NCBI RefSeq assembly: GCF_003574215.1 | Contig: NZ_AP018558.1 | Location: 1,405,001 to 1,469,000, forward strand | Direction: 5' to 3' | Length of the DNA stretch: 64,000 nucleotides | Source: Hydrogenophilus thermoluteolus | GTDB lineage: Bacteria > Pseudomonadota > Gammaproteobacteria > Burkholderiales > Rhodocyclaceae | Part shown: positions 6,700 to 15,650 of the stretch, piece after piece | Layout: every line of letters starts with the position of its first letter | Position numbering within the stretch: the first letter of the stretch is position 1 | Notes under the pieces: model-generated | Told to the model about the DNA's origin: nothing | Databases searched by the model: none | The model's input: only the letters and a program-made list of their open reading frames with translations | Position numbers and translations under genes: made by a program

Positions 6700-8841
6700 C
6701 TATTGCGCGCCTTCTTCGGTTGTGGCGCCTTCCGTGGATGCCGCGCCGCGTTCCTCCTGCGCGACCCCTTTGAGCGAAAGTTTGATCCGGCCGCGATCGT
6801 CGGTCTCGAGCACTTTGACGCGGATTTTTTGCCCCTCTTTGACGTAATCGGAGACATTATTGACGCGCTCGTTCGCGATCTGTGAGATGTGCAACAGCCC
6901 ATCGCGGCCGGGGAGGATGTTTACGATCGCACCGAAGTCGAGAATCTTGAGGACCGTCCCTTCGTACTCTTTTCCGACCTCGACTTCGGCGGTGATCGCC
7001 GCAATGCGCTCTTTCGCTGCGTCGATTCCAGCGGCACTCGAAGAGGAAATGGTCACGGTACCGTCTTCGGCGATCTCGATCACCGTACCGGTCTCTTCCT
7101 GCAGCGCCCGGATCACCGCCCCGCCTTTGCCGATCACGTCGCGGATCTTGTCGGGATGGATCTTGATCTGTGCCATGCGGGGGGCGTAGGCAGAGAGCTC
7201 ACCGCGCGCTTCGCCCATCGCCTCGCGCATCAACCCCAGGATGTGCAGACGCGCCTCTTTGGCTTGCGCGAGCGCCACCTGCATGATCTCTTTAGTGATC
7301 CCTTGGATCTTGATGTCCATCTGCAGTGCAGTGACGCCATCCTCGGTTCCCGCGACCTTGAAATCCATATCACCAAGATGGTCTTCGTCGCCAAGGATAT
7401 CGGTGAGGACTGCGAAACGGTTCCCCTCTTTGATGAGCCCCATCGCCACTCCTGCGACATGCTTCTTGAGGGGCACCCCTGCGTCCATCAACGCGAGTGA
7501 CGACGAACAGACGGTGGCCATCGAACTCGACCCGTTCGATTCGAGGATTTCGGAAACGACGCGGATCGTATACGGAAACGCTTCCTGGCTGGGGATGAGC
7601 GCTTTCAGCGCCCGTTTCGCCAGGTTGCCGTGGCCGATTTCACGCCGCTTGGGAACCCCGAAACGCCCGGTTTCGCCGGTCGAAAACGGCGGGAAATTGT
7701 AGTGGAGCATGAACGGTTCGCGGTATTCGCCCGCCAGCGCGTCGATGATCTGCTCATCCCGCCCCGTTCCGAGCGTCGCCACCGCCAGCGCCTGGGTTTC
7801 GCCACGGGTGAACAGGCACGAACCGTGGGTGCGCGGCAAAACGCCGACACGGATGTCGATGGGGCGCACGGTGCGGGTATCGCGCCCGTCGATGCGCGGT
7901 TCGCCCGCGAGGATGCGGCCGCGAACGATTTCCGACTCCAGGTCGAAAAGGATCGCGTTGATTTCGTTGAGGGACGGCATCGGCTCGAACGATTCGAGCA
8001 CCGCTTGCGTCACGTCGGCGCGAATCGCCTTGAGCGCGTCGTTGCGCGCCTGCTTGGCTGGAATCGCGAACGCTGCCGACAGCCGCTCATGCGCCAGTTC
8101 CCGGATGCGCGCTTTGAGCGCTTCGTTGGGCTGCGGCGGCTGCCAATCCCAAGCGGGTTTCCCCGCTTCGGCAACCAGTTCGCGGATCGCTTCGATCGCG
8201 ACCTGCATCTGTTCGTGGCCAAAGACCACCGCGCCGAGCATCACCTCTTCAGGAAGCTCTTTCGCTTCCGACTCGACCATCAGCACCGCGTTTTCGGTAC
8301 CTGCGACGACGAGGTCGAGCGCGCTCGTTTTGAGCGCGCTTTGCGTTGGGTTGAGTACGTATTGGCCATCGATATACCCCACCCGGCACGCCCCCACGGG
8401 GCCTTGGAACGGAATCCCGGAAAGCGAAAGCGCCGCGCTTGCAGCGATCATCGCCGGAATATCGCCGTCTATCTCGGGATTGAGCGACAACACCTGGACG
8501 ATCACCTGCACTTCGTTGGTGAAACCGTCCGGAAAGAGGGGACGAATGGGGCGGTCGATGAGGCGCGACGTCAAGGTCTCTTTTTCGCTCGGACGCCCTT
8601 CCCGCTTGAAAAAGCCGCCAGGGATACGCCCCGAAGCGTAAAACTTTTCCATGTAATCGACGGTGAGCGGGAAGAAATCTTGCCCCTCTTTCGCCTCTTT
8701 GGCGGCGACGACGGTGGCGAGCACCACCGTTTCGTCCATGTCGACCAGCACGGCACCGCTTGCTTGGCGTGCCATTTCCCCCGTCTCGATGCGAACGGTG
8801 TGCTGGCCAAAGGTAAAGGTTTTGCTGACTGCTTGTGGCAT
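6700..8841 (-). CDS. pnp: Polyribonucleotide nucleotidyltransferase (PNPase)
   Basis: This 713-residue protein has the normal PNPase layout: two RNase PH domains (for example FYASGRIPGGFFKREGRPSE and RLIDRPIRPLFPDG), a KH domain (IRDVIGKGGAVIRALQEETG) and a C-terminal S1 domain (GTVLKILDFGAIVNILPGRDG). It degrades RNA phosphorolytically from the 3' end and is part of the degradosome in many bacteria. The C-terminal tail after S1 is rich in Glu, Thr and Ala. It follows rpsO on the minus strand, separated by a long hairpin, as in E. coli. Confidence 0.97.
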   Translation of the reverse strand: MPQAVSKTFTFGQHTVRIETGEMARQASGAVLVDMDETVVLATVVAAKEAKEGQDFFPLTVDYMEKFYASGRIPGGFFKREGRPSEKETLTSRLIDRPIRPLFPDGFTNEVQVIVQVLSLNPEIDGDIPAMIAASAALSLSGIPFQGPVGACRVGYIDGQYVLNPTQSALKTSALDLVVAGTENAVLMVESEAKELPEEVMLGAVVFGHEQMQVAIEAIRELVAEAGKPAWDWQPPQPNEALKARIRELAHERLSAAFAIPAKQARNDALKAIRADVTQAVLESFEPMPSLNEINAILFDLESEIVRGRILAGEPRIDGRDTRTVRPIDIRVGVLPRTHGSCLFTRGETQALAVATLGTGRDEQIIDALAGEYREPFMLHYNFPPFSTGETGRFGVPKRREIGHGNLAKRALKALIPSQEAFPYTIRVVSEILESNGSSSMATVCSSSLALMDAGVPLKKHVAGVAMGLIKEGNRFAVLTDILGDEDHLGDMDFKVAGTEDGVTALQMDIKIQGITKEIMQVALAQAKEARLHILGLMREAMGEARGELSAYAPRMAQIKIHPDKIRDVIGKGGAVIRALQEETGTVIEIAEDGTVTISSSSAAGIDAAKERIAAITAEVEVGKEYEGTVLKILDFGAIVNILPGRDGLLHISQIANERVNNVSDYVKEGQKIRVKVLETDDRGRIKLSLKGVAQEERGAASTEGATTEEGAQ

Positions 8842-8864
8842 AGCGTTTTGTGTCTCCCGAAACC

Positions 8865-8895
8865 GAAGAGCCCTCGTCGGGGACGAGGGCTCTTC
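8865..8895 (-). terminator. Long hairpin between rpsO and pnp
   Basis: Perfect 14-bp arms (8865-8878 and 8882-8895, core AGAGCCCTCGTC) enclose three bases, with only a short pyrimidine tail. In E. coli the equivalent position holds the rpsO terminator and an RNase III processing site that controls pnp. A similar partial-terminator or processing role is likely here. Confidence 0.7.
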
Positions 8896-8912
8896 TTCGT
8901 GTGAATAAGCGG

Positions 8913-9179
8913 TTATTTGCGCAGCCCCAGACGTTGAATCAGGGCAAGGTAACGGTCAGGGTCGGTCCGCTTCAGGTAATCCAAGAGCCGCCGACGCTGT
9001 GAGACCATTTTCAACAGACCACGACGCGAATGGTGGTCTTTCTTGTGGGTAGCGAAATGCCCTTGCAACCCGTTGATACGGGCAGTAAGGAGCGCCACCT
9101 GGACTTCCACCGAACCGGTGTCGTTTTGGCCGCGACCGAATTCGGCAACGATTTTCGCTTTGGTTTCTTTATCCAGCAT
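8913..9179 (-). CDS. rpsO: 30S ribosomal protein S15
   Basis: This 88-residue protein has the S15 signature, including TGSVEVQVALLTARINGLQ, HFATHKKDHHSRRGLL and the terminal YLKRTDPDRYLALIQRLGLRK. S15 binds 16S rRNA helices 20-22 early in 30S assembly. Its start overlaps the 3' end of truB by 11 bases, so it is translated as part of the rimP-to-pnp minus-strand operon. Confidence 0.98.
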   Translation of the reverse strand: MLDKETKAKIVAEFGRGQNDTGSVEVQVALLTARINGLQGHFATHKKDHHSRRGLLKMVSQRRRLLDYLKRTDPDRYLALIQRLGLRK

Positions 9180-10233
9180 AACGGTACTCTTTCACATCCT
9201 CAAAGGTTCGGTTCCAGACAACGTCATTCCCGATGGCTTCAGGCAGCGTTGGCGAAGAATGCAGTAGTTTAGCAACAACTCGCTTGGGCGACAAGACCCC
9301 AGCCTGCAGCTGCCATTCGCCGACACCCAAAAACCGGTAACCGGTCCCGTCGCGAAGGTAGACGCGAACCGATAGTGCCCGTTCCGTTGCGCGCAGTTGC
9401 ACCCCGCTGTTTGATTGCGGTGCCAAGCGATGTGCATTCGTGCGCTCGCGAAGCGTCACCGGCTGCCCGTGCCGAAAACGCTCGGCCTGGGCCGAGTCCA
9501 GAGCGATTGCAGGCAGGTGACGAACGAGGGTGTCGACCGGCAGCAGCCGCGCGCGCGTGTGTTCCGAAGGAAGTGCGCACCACGCCGCCAGCGACAAAGC
9601 TGCGTCACACGAAAAGGGCCCAACCGCGTCGCGGTGCAGCTGATCGACGTGCGCCGGAACGCCAAGCGTCGTCCCGATCGCTTCGGCCAGCGCGCGGATA
9701 TAGGTCCCTTTGCTGACGGTGGCGCGCAGCACCGCGCGTTGCGCGGCTTCATCGAACGCGATACATTCCATCAGGTGGATCGTCACCCGCCGCGGTTCCC
9801 GCGCCACCGTCACCCCTTCGCGCGCCAACTGATAGAGCGGTTTACCGTCCCGCTTCAACGCCGAGACCATCGGTGGAATCTGTTCGATTTCACCCAGGAA
9901 TTGGGGCAATACCGCCTGCAGCGCCGTTTCGGTCACCGAAGTTTCCGCAGTGCGCACGACCGCACCCGTCGCGTCACCGGTGTCGGTCGCTGCGCCGAAA
10001 ACCACGCGAAACGTATAGGTCTTGTCGGCCTCCAACCACGCTTGGGCGAATTTGGTCGCTTCACCAAACGCGATCAGCAACAACCCCGTCGCCATCGGGT
10101 CGAGCGTTCCGCCGTGCCCCGCTTTCGCGGCGGCAAGGTGGCGCCGCAGTTGCTGCAACGCCTGGTTGCTCGAAAGGCCGCTCGGCTTATTAAGGAGCGC
10201 AACCCCGTCAATCGCGTCGCTGTGTCGCGCCAT
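9169..10233 (-). CDS. truB: tRNA pseudouridine-55 synthase TruB
   Basis: This 354-residue enzyme makes pseudouridine 55 in the T loop of tRNAs. The catalytic aspartate is Asp45 in GHGGTLDPMATGLL. KTYTFRVVFGAATDTGDATG and SKGTYIRALAEAIG are further family motifs, and a PUA-like C-terminal region follows. It is somewhat longer than E. coli TruB (314 residues). ATG 10233 is preferred over an in-frame GTG at 10239 because GGAG lies 7 bases before the ATG. It overlaps rbfA by 26 bases. Confidence 0.95.
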   Translation of the reverse strand: MARHSDAIDGVALLNKPSGLSSNQALQQLRRHLAAAKAGHGGTLDPMATGLLLIAFGEATKFAQAWLEADKTYTFRVVFGAATDTGDATGAVVRTAETSVTETALQAVLPQFLGEIEQIPPMVSALKRDGKPLYQLAREGVTVAREPRRVTIHLMECIAFDEAAQRAVLRATVSKGTYIRALAEAIGTTLGVPAHVDQLHRDAVGPFSCDAALSLAAWCALPSEHTRARLLPVDTLVRHLPAIALDSAQAERFRHGQPVTLRERTNAHRLAPQSNSGVQLRATERALSVRVYLRDGTGYRFLGVGEWQLQAGVLSPKRVVAKLLHSSPTLPEAIGNDVVWNRTFEDVKEYRYAG

Positions 10234-10627
10234 CGTCACGCTCCGCTATTTCATCCGTTCGCACTACGTCGCTTGCGCGTTCGGCTGCGACGCGGTCGAT
10301 GAGTTGCGTGAGCGCAACGCCGCGCTCAATCGACGTATCGTGGAAAAAATGGAGCTGTGGCACCTTATACGTGGTCAATCGCTTCGCCAAATGCTGGCGC
10401 AGGAAACCTTTGGCACGTTCGAGCCCGGCAATCGCCTCGCGAACCCGTTCCGCCCCTTCCCAACTGGAGAGGTACACCTTCGCGTGCGACAGATCGTTCG
10501 AGACCTCGACCGCGGTAATCGTGACCACGCCAACGCGCGGGTCTTTTACCTCGCGCCGGATAAGCTCGGCCAGGTGCTGTTGGATCGCATCCGCAACGCG
10601 TCGGGCGCGGGGAAAGTCTTTGGGCAT
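10208..10627 (-). CDS. rbfA: Ribosome-binding factor A
   Basis: This 139-residue, KH-like protein is needed for late 30S maturation and cold adaptation. Typical segments are RVADAIQQHLAELIRREVKDPR, VTITAVEVSNDLSHAKVYLS and VPQLHFFHDTSIERG. ATG 10627 is preceded by AAGGAG at a spacing of 6. The C-terminal tail (about 20 charged residues) overlaps the start of truB. Order infB-rbfA-truB-rpsO-pnp is conserved in proteobacteria. Confidence 0.95.
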   Translation of the reverse strand: MPKDFPRARRVADAIQQHLAELIRREVKDPRVGVVTITAVEVSNDLSHAKVYLSSWEGAERVREAIAGLERAKGFLRQHLAKRLTTYKVPQLHFFHDTSIERGVALTQLIDRVAAERASDVVRTDEIAERDDGATQRRD

Positions 10628-10637
10628 CGATCGCTCC

Positions 10638-13583
10638 TTACAGCGTGCGTGCAACCTCTTTCACTTCGAAGACCTCGATCTGATCACCTTCCTTGATATC
10701 TTGGAAGTTCTTGATCGAAAGCCCACACTCGTAACCCGCTTTGACCTCACGCACGTCCTCTTTGAACCGTTTGAGCGAATCGAGTTCGCCTTCGTAAATC
10801 ACCACGTTGTCGCGCAACACCCGAACGCGGGCGTTGCGGCGTACCACCCCTTCGAGGACGTAGCAGCCAGCGACGGTTCCCACTTTCGGCACGCGGAAGG
10901 TCTGGCGCACTTCGACGAGCCCCAAGGTCTCTTCCTTGCGCTCAGGCGACAGGAGGCCGGCCATCGCCGCTTTGACTTCGTCGACCGCATCGTAAATGAT
11001 GTTGTAGTAGCGGATGTCGACGTCGTAGGTCTCGGCCAGTTTGCGGGCGTTCGCGTCGGCCCGCACGTTGAAACCGATGATCACGGCGCCAGAAGCCTGC
11101 GCCAGGTTCACGTCGCTTTCGGTGATCCCGCCCACGCCGGTATGGACGACCTGCACCTGAACTTCGTCGGTGGAGAGCTTGGTGAGCGCTTGGGAAAGCG
11201 CCTCGGCAGAACCCTGAACGTCGGCCTTGACGATGATCGGCAATTTCTTGACATCGCCCTGCCCCATCTGGTCGAAGAGGTTTTCCAGTTTGAGCGCTTG
11301 GCTCTTCGCCAGTTTCTGTTCACGATACTTGCCTTGGCGGTAGAGGGCGATCTCCCGTGCTTTCCGCTCGTCCGGCAAGACGTAGAACGCTTCACCCGCT
11401 TGCGGCACCTCCTCGAGGCCCAGGATCTCCGCGGGCATCGAGGGGCCTGCTTCGTCGATCTGCCGCCCGGTTTCGTCGAGCATCGCGCGCACACGACCCC
11501 ACGTGGCACCCGCCAAGACGACGTCCCCTTTGTGAAGTGTCCCGCTTTGCACCAAAACGGTGGCAACCGGCCCGCGCCCGCGGTCGAGCCGCGCTTCGAT
11601 CACCAACCCTTTCGCGGGGCCCGTTTTCGGCGCCTTGAGCTCGAGCACCTCGGCCACCAGCAGGATCGACTCCAAGAGATCATCGATGCCTTGCCCGGTC
11701 TTCGCCGAGACATTGACGAAAATGGTGTCCCCACCGTACTCTTCCGGAATCACCCCTTCGGCAACCAGCTCCTGGCGGACACGATCCGGGTTCGCTTCGG
11801 GCTTGTCGATTTTGTTCACGGCGACGACGATCGGCACGCCGGCTGCTTTGGCGTGGTGGATCGCCTCGCGGGTCTGTGGCATCACGCCGTCATCAGCTGC
11901 AACGACCAGGACGACGACGTCGGTTGCCTGCGCCCCACGGGCCCGCATTGCGGTAAACGCCTCGTGGCCCGGAGTATCGAGGAAGGTCACCACCCCTTTG
12001 GGCGTCTCGACGTGGTACGCGCCGATGTGCTGGGTGATGCCCCCTGCTTCACCGGCAGCCACTTTGGTGCGGCGGATATAGTCCAAGAGCGACGTCTTAC
12101 CGTGGTCGACGTGCCCCATCACCGTGACGACCGGCGGCCGCGGTTCGGGTGTCCGGTCGAGTTCGGCGCCAAACGTTTCCAGGAACGCGTCGGGGTCGTC
12201 GAGTTTCGCTGCAACCGCCTTGTGCCCCATTTCTTCGACCGCGAGCATTGCGGTCTCTTGGTCGAGCACCTGGTTGATCGTCGCCATCACCCCCAATTTC
12301 ATCAACGTCTTGATGAGGTCGACCGCTTTGACCGCCACCGCGTGCGCCAATTCGGCCACCGTGATCGTTTCGGGAACATGGACTTCGCGCACGATCGGTT
12401 CGGCCGGGGCTTGAAAACCGTGGGCTTCGTCGCGCTGCTGGCGTTTGGTGCCCTTCTTCTTGGTTCCTTTCCCTTTCCAGCCGCTCTCGCCATCGTCGAG
12501 CGCGCGCACCTTGAGGCCACCCTTGCGGTTGGCCCGCTCTTCGCGCTCTTTCTCCTTGTTTTTCTTGCCTTTCTCTTTTGCCTTCTTGGCCGCATCCGCT
12601 GCTACCGCAGCAGGGGTCTCTGATAAAGCGCTACTGTCCGCTTCGGGCTTCTTCTCCTCCTCAGCGGCAGCCTTTTCGGCAGCCTCTGCTTGTTTGGCTG
12701 CCTGCCGCGCCGCTTCACGCGCCCGACGTTCGCGCAGTTCCGCTTCCTGAATCGCGCGCAGTTTCGCTTGCCGCTCGGCTTCGAGGCGGCGCCGCTCGAG
12801 CTCTTCCGGAGACAAAACCGGGTGCAAAGTCCGATCCTTCGCAACCGCTTCGGTCGGCTTCGCCTCTTCTGCTTTCTGCGCTTTCGCTTTGCGCTTGGCA
12901 CTGCCTTTACCCGGCTCAGCGACCCGCTGCGTCTTGCCGTCCGCTTCCGGGGCCTGAGGTGCAGCTTCTGGCTGCGCCGCCTCGGTGGGTGCGTTCGATT
13001 CCGCCTGGGCGGATACGTCGGTCACATCACCCTGCGGCACGGCAGCCTTCTCTTCCGTAGTGGAAGAACCTACTGCTTCCGTTTGCGTGCGCGCGCTTTC
13101 TGGGATTTTTTTGCTCGGTTGGGCAACCGCTTCGGCAGCCGGTAAGGTTGCGTGTGCCGTTTCCGTTTTGGCTGCATCTAAAGCGTGCGCTTGTGGCTCG
13201 GAAACGCTCGGTGCCGGCGGGGGCGTTTCGCCAGCACGCAGTGCGGCTTCCACCTTCGCTTTCTCTTCCTGCGTCTTCGCCAGAATTGCTTCTTTCTTCA
13301 CCAAGACCCTTTTTTTGCGCACTTCGACCTGCACCGTGCGGGCGCGCCCAGAAGCGTCGGTGGCACGGATCGCAGTGGTCTCTTTGCGCTTGAGGGTGAT
13401 GCGCTTCTCGCCATCGGCGCCATGTTGACGCTTCAGGTAATCGAGCAGTTTGGCTTTGTCGTCTGCCGTGAGTGGACTATCGGGCCCTGCGGTGGAGACT
13501 CCGGCTTCGCGGAGCTGGGTAATGAGTTTGTCGACGGGGACGCCCAACTCTTGCGCAAAGGCTTTGACGTTTTCGGTATCCAT
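10638..13583 (-). CDS. infB: Translation initiation factor IF-2
   Basis: This 981-residue GTPase brings initiator tRNA to the 30S subunit. Residues 1-50 form the IF2-N domain. A long, low-complexity Ala/Glu/Lys/Pro-rich linker spans roughly 70-370, and a second IF2-N-like region precedes the GTPase. The G1 motif GHVDHGKT is at about 490-497, followed by DTPGHEAF and NKIDKPEANPD. Domains II-IV end LSIKNFQDIKEGDQIEVFEV. The start has GGAGG upstream. The length is normal for betaproteobacterial IF-2. Confidence 0.98.
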   Translation of the reverse strand: MDTENVKAFAQELGVPVDKLITQLREAGVSTAGPDSPLTADDKAKLLDYLKRQHGADGEKRITLKRKETTAIRATDASGRARTVQVEVRKKRVLVKKEAILAKTQEEKAKVEAALRAGETPPPAPSVSEPQAHALDAAKTETAHATLPAAEAVAQPSKKIPESARTQTEAVGSSTTEEKAAVPQGDVTDVSAQAESNAPTEAAQPEAAPQAPEADGKTQRVAEPGKGSAKRKAKAQKAEEAKPTEAVAKDRTLHPVLSPEELERRRLEAERQAKLRAIQEAELRERRAREAARQAAKQAEAAEKAAAEEEKKPEADSSALSETPAAVAADAAKKAKEKGKKNKEKEREERANRKGGLKVRALDDGESGWKGKGTKKKGTKRQQRDEAHGFQAPAEPIVREVHVPETITVAELAHAVAVKAVDLIKTLMKLGVMATINQVLDQETAMLAVEEMGHKAVAAKLDDPDAFLETFGAELDRTPEPRPPVVTVMGHVDHGKTSLLDYIRRTKVAAGEAGGITQHIGAYHVETPKGVVTFLDTPGHEAFTAMRARGAQATDVVVLVVAADDGVMPQTREAIHHAKAAGVPIVVAVNKIDKPEANPDRVRQELVAEGVIPEEYGGDTIFVNVSAKTGQGIDDLLESILLVAEVLELKAPKTGPAKGLVIEARLDRGRGPVATVLVQSGTLHKGDVVLAGATWGRVRAMLDETGRQIDEAGPSMPAEILGLEEVPQAGEAFYVLPDERKAREIALYRQGKYREQKLAKSQALKLENLFDQMGQGDVKKLPIIVKADVQGSAEALSQALTKLSTDEVQVQVVHTGVGGITESDVNLAQASGAVIIGFNVRADANARKLAETYDVDIRYYNIIYDAVDEVKAAMAGLLSPERKEETLGLVEVRQTFRVPKVGTVAGCYVLEGVVRRNARVRVLRDNVVIYEGELDSLKRFKEDVREVKAGYECGLSIKNFQDIKEGDQIEVFEVKEVARTL

Positions 13584-13596
13584 GGCGGCTCCTCCC

Positions 13597-15069
13597 TTAT
13601 TCGAACCAGTGGGCGCGCGCCTGGCTGATCAGCGATGCGGCCCGGTCAGCGTCGATCCCTGTGATCTCGACCAATTCGTCGGTTGCCAGCTCGCCCAGAT
13701 CGTCGCGCGTGACGATGCCGGATTTGGCCAGTTTGACCGCGATTTGACGATCCATCCCTTCCAATGCCAACAACTCGGGCTCCAGTTTCTCGATCGCCTC
13801 CTCTTCGGCGATCGCGTCGGTAAGCAACGCGTTGCGCGCGCGCTCACGCAACGCTTGCACGATCTCCTCATCGAGCCCTTCGATCTCCAGCATTTCCGCG
13901 ATCGGAACGTACGCGACCTCTTCGAGCGTGGTAAACCCTTCGTCGATCAGCAGATCGGCCAGATCGTCGTCGACGTCGAGTTTTTCCATGAAGAACTGGC
14001 GCAACGCCTGTCGCTCCGCCTCTTTGCGTTCGAGCGACTCCGATTCGCTCATCAAGTTGATCGTCCAGCCGGTGAGCTCGGAGGCTAGCTTGACATTCTG
14101 CCCGCCACGACCGATCGCGATCGCCAGGTTGGCGTCATCGACCACGACGTCCATCGCGTGCTTCTCTTCATCAACGACGATTGAAACCACTTCTGCGGGC
14201 TGCAGCGCAGCAATCACGAATTGCGCTGGATCCGGCGACCAGACGATGATGTCGATGTGCTCCATCGCGATCTCTTGCCGCACCGCCATCACGCGCGTCC
14301 CTTTCATCCCGACGCACGCCCCCACCGGGTCCAGCCGTGGATCATGTGAATGGACCGCGATCTTCGAGCGTAGGCCCGGGTCGCGTGCGCACCCTTTGAT
14401 CTCGATTATCCCTTCTTCGATCTCCGGCACCTCTAATTCGAAGAGCGCGACGACGAATTCGGGCGAACTGCGCGACAAGATGATCTGGGGCCCGCGCCCC
14501 TGACGGTCGATCCGTTTGACCACCGCCCGCACGCGGTCTCCGACGCGCAACACTTCGCGCGGAATCATCTCTTCCCGCGGCAACAGCGCTTCCAAGCGAC
14601 CGATCTCGACGAAGGCATTTCCTCGCTCCATGCGCTTGATCACGCCGGTGACCAGGCGATCGTCGCGTTCCAGGAACTCTTTGAGCATCTGCTCGCGTTC
14701 CGCGTCGCGAATCTTTTGCAAAATGATCTGTTTCGCGGTTTGCGCGCCGATTCGTCCGAGCTCGACCACCGGGATCTCTTCTTCGTAGTAGTCACCGGGC
14801 TTGATGTCTGGCTTGAGCTCGCGGGCGTCGATCAGCCCCATTTCCCGTTCGTCGTTCTTCACTTCGGCATCGGGCAGCACCAGCCACCGGCGCCACGCGC
14901 GATAGGTGCCGTGCTCGCGATCGATCTCGACCCGAACGTCGGCGTCTTCATGCAGATGCTTTTTCGTGGCCGAAGCAAGCGCCGCTTCGAGCGCGGAAAA
15001 AACCACATCCTTCGAGACATTTTTTTCGTGCGCCAACGCATCGACCAAAAGCAACAGTTCCCGACTCAT
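13597..15069 (-). CDS. nusA: Transcription termination/antitermination factor NusA
   Basis: This 490-residue protein has the NusA N-terminal RNA-polymerase-binding domain (MSRELLLLVDALAHEKNVSK), an S1 domain (about 135-200, LVTGVIKRMERGNAFVEIG), and KH1/KH2 domains (GACVGMKGTRVMAVRQEI and AIGRGGQNVKLASELTGW). Two C-terminal acidic HhH repeats follow, as in E. coli NusA. It modulates pausing, termination and rRNA antitermination. It sits between rimP and infB with a strong purine-rich ribosome binding site. Confidence 0.97.
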   Translation of the reverse strand: MSRELLLLVDALAHEKNVSKDVVFSALEAALASATKKHLHEDADVRVEIDREHGTYRAWRRWLVLPDAEVKNDEREMGLIDARELKPDIKPGDYYEEEIPVVELGRIGAQTAKQIILQKIRDAEREQMLKEFLERDDRLVTGVIKRMERGNAFVEIGRLEALLPREEMIPREVLRVGDRVRAVVKRIDRQGRGPQIILSRSSPEFVVALFELEVPEIEEGIIEIKGCARDPGLRSKIAVHSHDPRLDPVGACVGMKGTRVMAVRQEIAMEHIDIIVWSPDPAQFVIAALQPAEVVSIVVDEEKHAMDVVVDDANLAIAIGRGGQNVKLASELTGWTINLMSESESLERKEAERQALRQFFMEKLDVDDDLADLLIDEGFTTLEEVAYVPIAEMLEIEGLDEEIVQALRERARNALLTDAIAEEEAIEKLEPELLALEGMDRQIAVKLAKSGIVTRDDLGELATDELVEITGIDADRAASLISQARAHWFE

Positions 15070-15094
15070 CGCAACGTCCTTTCCTTCATTCTTT

Positions 15095-15529
15095 TCATTC
15101 GAAGCGCGGCACCAAGCGCGCTTTGTCCAGCATTTCCCACGCGATCACGACCTCGACGCCGTCGTCCAGCATCAGGGTCACCGATTGGTCGGTAACCTGG
15201 GCGATCTGCCCGACGAAATTGCGCCGCCCGTCGATCGCTTCCCGGGTACGCAACTGTGCCCGTTCCCCCAGGAACCGGGCAAAATGGGCCGGTTTTTTCA
15301 ACACCCGGTCGAGCCCGGGGGAAGAGACCTCCAAACGGTCGTAGTCGACCCCTTCGACCTCGAAGAGGTGCTGCAGTTGGTTACTCACCCGCTCACAATC
15401 GTCGAGCGTGATCCCGGTGGGCGCATCGATGAAGACGCGGATGAGCCGCCCCCGCGGGCTCAATTCCAAATCCAGCAGCTCGTAGCCAAGCCCTTCGGCT
15501 ACGCGTTCGATCATCTGTTCCAGGTTCAT
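15095..15529 (-). CDS. rimP: Ribosome maturation factor RimP
   Basis: This 144-residue 30S assembly factor contains GLGYELLDLELSPRGRLIRV, ITLDDCERVSNQLQHLFEVE and EVSSPGLDRVLKKPAHFARF, all characteristic of RimP. ATG 15529 gives the conserved N-terminus MNLEQMIERV. A longer reading upstream would run through the hairpin at 15545-15568 and is rejected. The ribosome binding site is weak (GTGAG). It is the first gene of the rimP-nusA-infB-rbfA-truB-rpsO-pnp series. Confidence 0.93.
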   Translation of the reverse strand: MNLEQMIERVAEGLGYELLDLELSPRGRLIRVFIDAPTGITLDDCERVSNQLQHLFEVEGVDYDRLEVSSPGLDRVLKKPAHFARFLGERAQLRTREAIDGRRNFVGQIAQVTDQSVTLMLDDGVEVVIAWEMLDKARLVPRFE

Positions 15530-15544
15530 AAGACTCACAAACAA

Positions 15545-15568
15545 AAAATGGGCGTTATCGCCCATTTT
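15545..15568 (-). terminator. Terminator-like hairpin just upstream of rimP
   Basis: On the minus strand, perfect 10-bp arms (AAAATGGGCG and its complement) enclose a 4-base loop and are followed by Ts. The hairpin lies 82 bases after the purL stop and only 15 bases before the rimP ATG. It can terminate purL transcription, but any rimP promoter must then lie upstream of it or overlap it. Confidence 0.7.
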
Positions 15569-15650
15569 CCGAAAAAGAGACGGAAACGGCGAAGCGGCAG
15601 TCAGCCACTTCGACAATCTCTATTATGATAACCCGAATCGCGACAAAAGG

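Noticed and set aside
7630..8904. 424-codon open frame antisense to pnp
   Set aside because: Shadow of pnp with no recognisable motif.
10299..12623. 774-codon open frame antisense to infB
   Set aside because: infB is clearly the real gene; the antisense product shows no domain or ribosome binding site.
12480..13184. Repetitive Ala/Glu/Lys codons in infB as a DNA repeat
   Set aside because: This is the normal low-complexity linker of IF-2, not an exact repeat array.
15530..15616. Longer rimP start upstream
   Set aside because: It would translate through the hairpin at 15545-15568 and add residues not seen in RimP.
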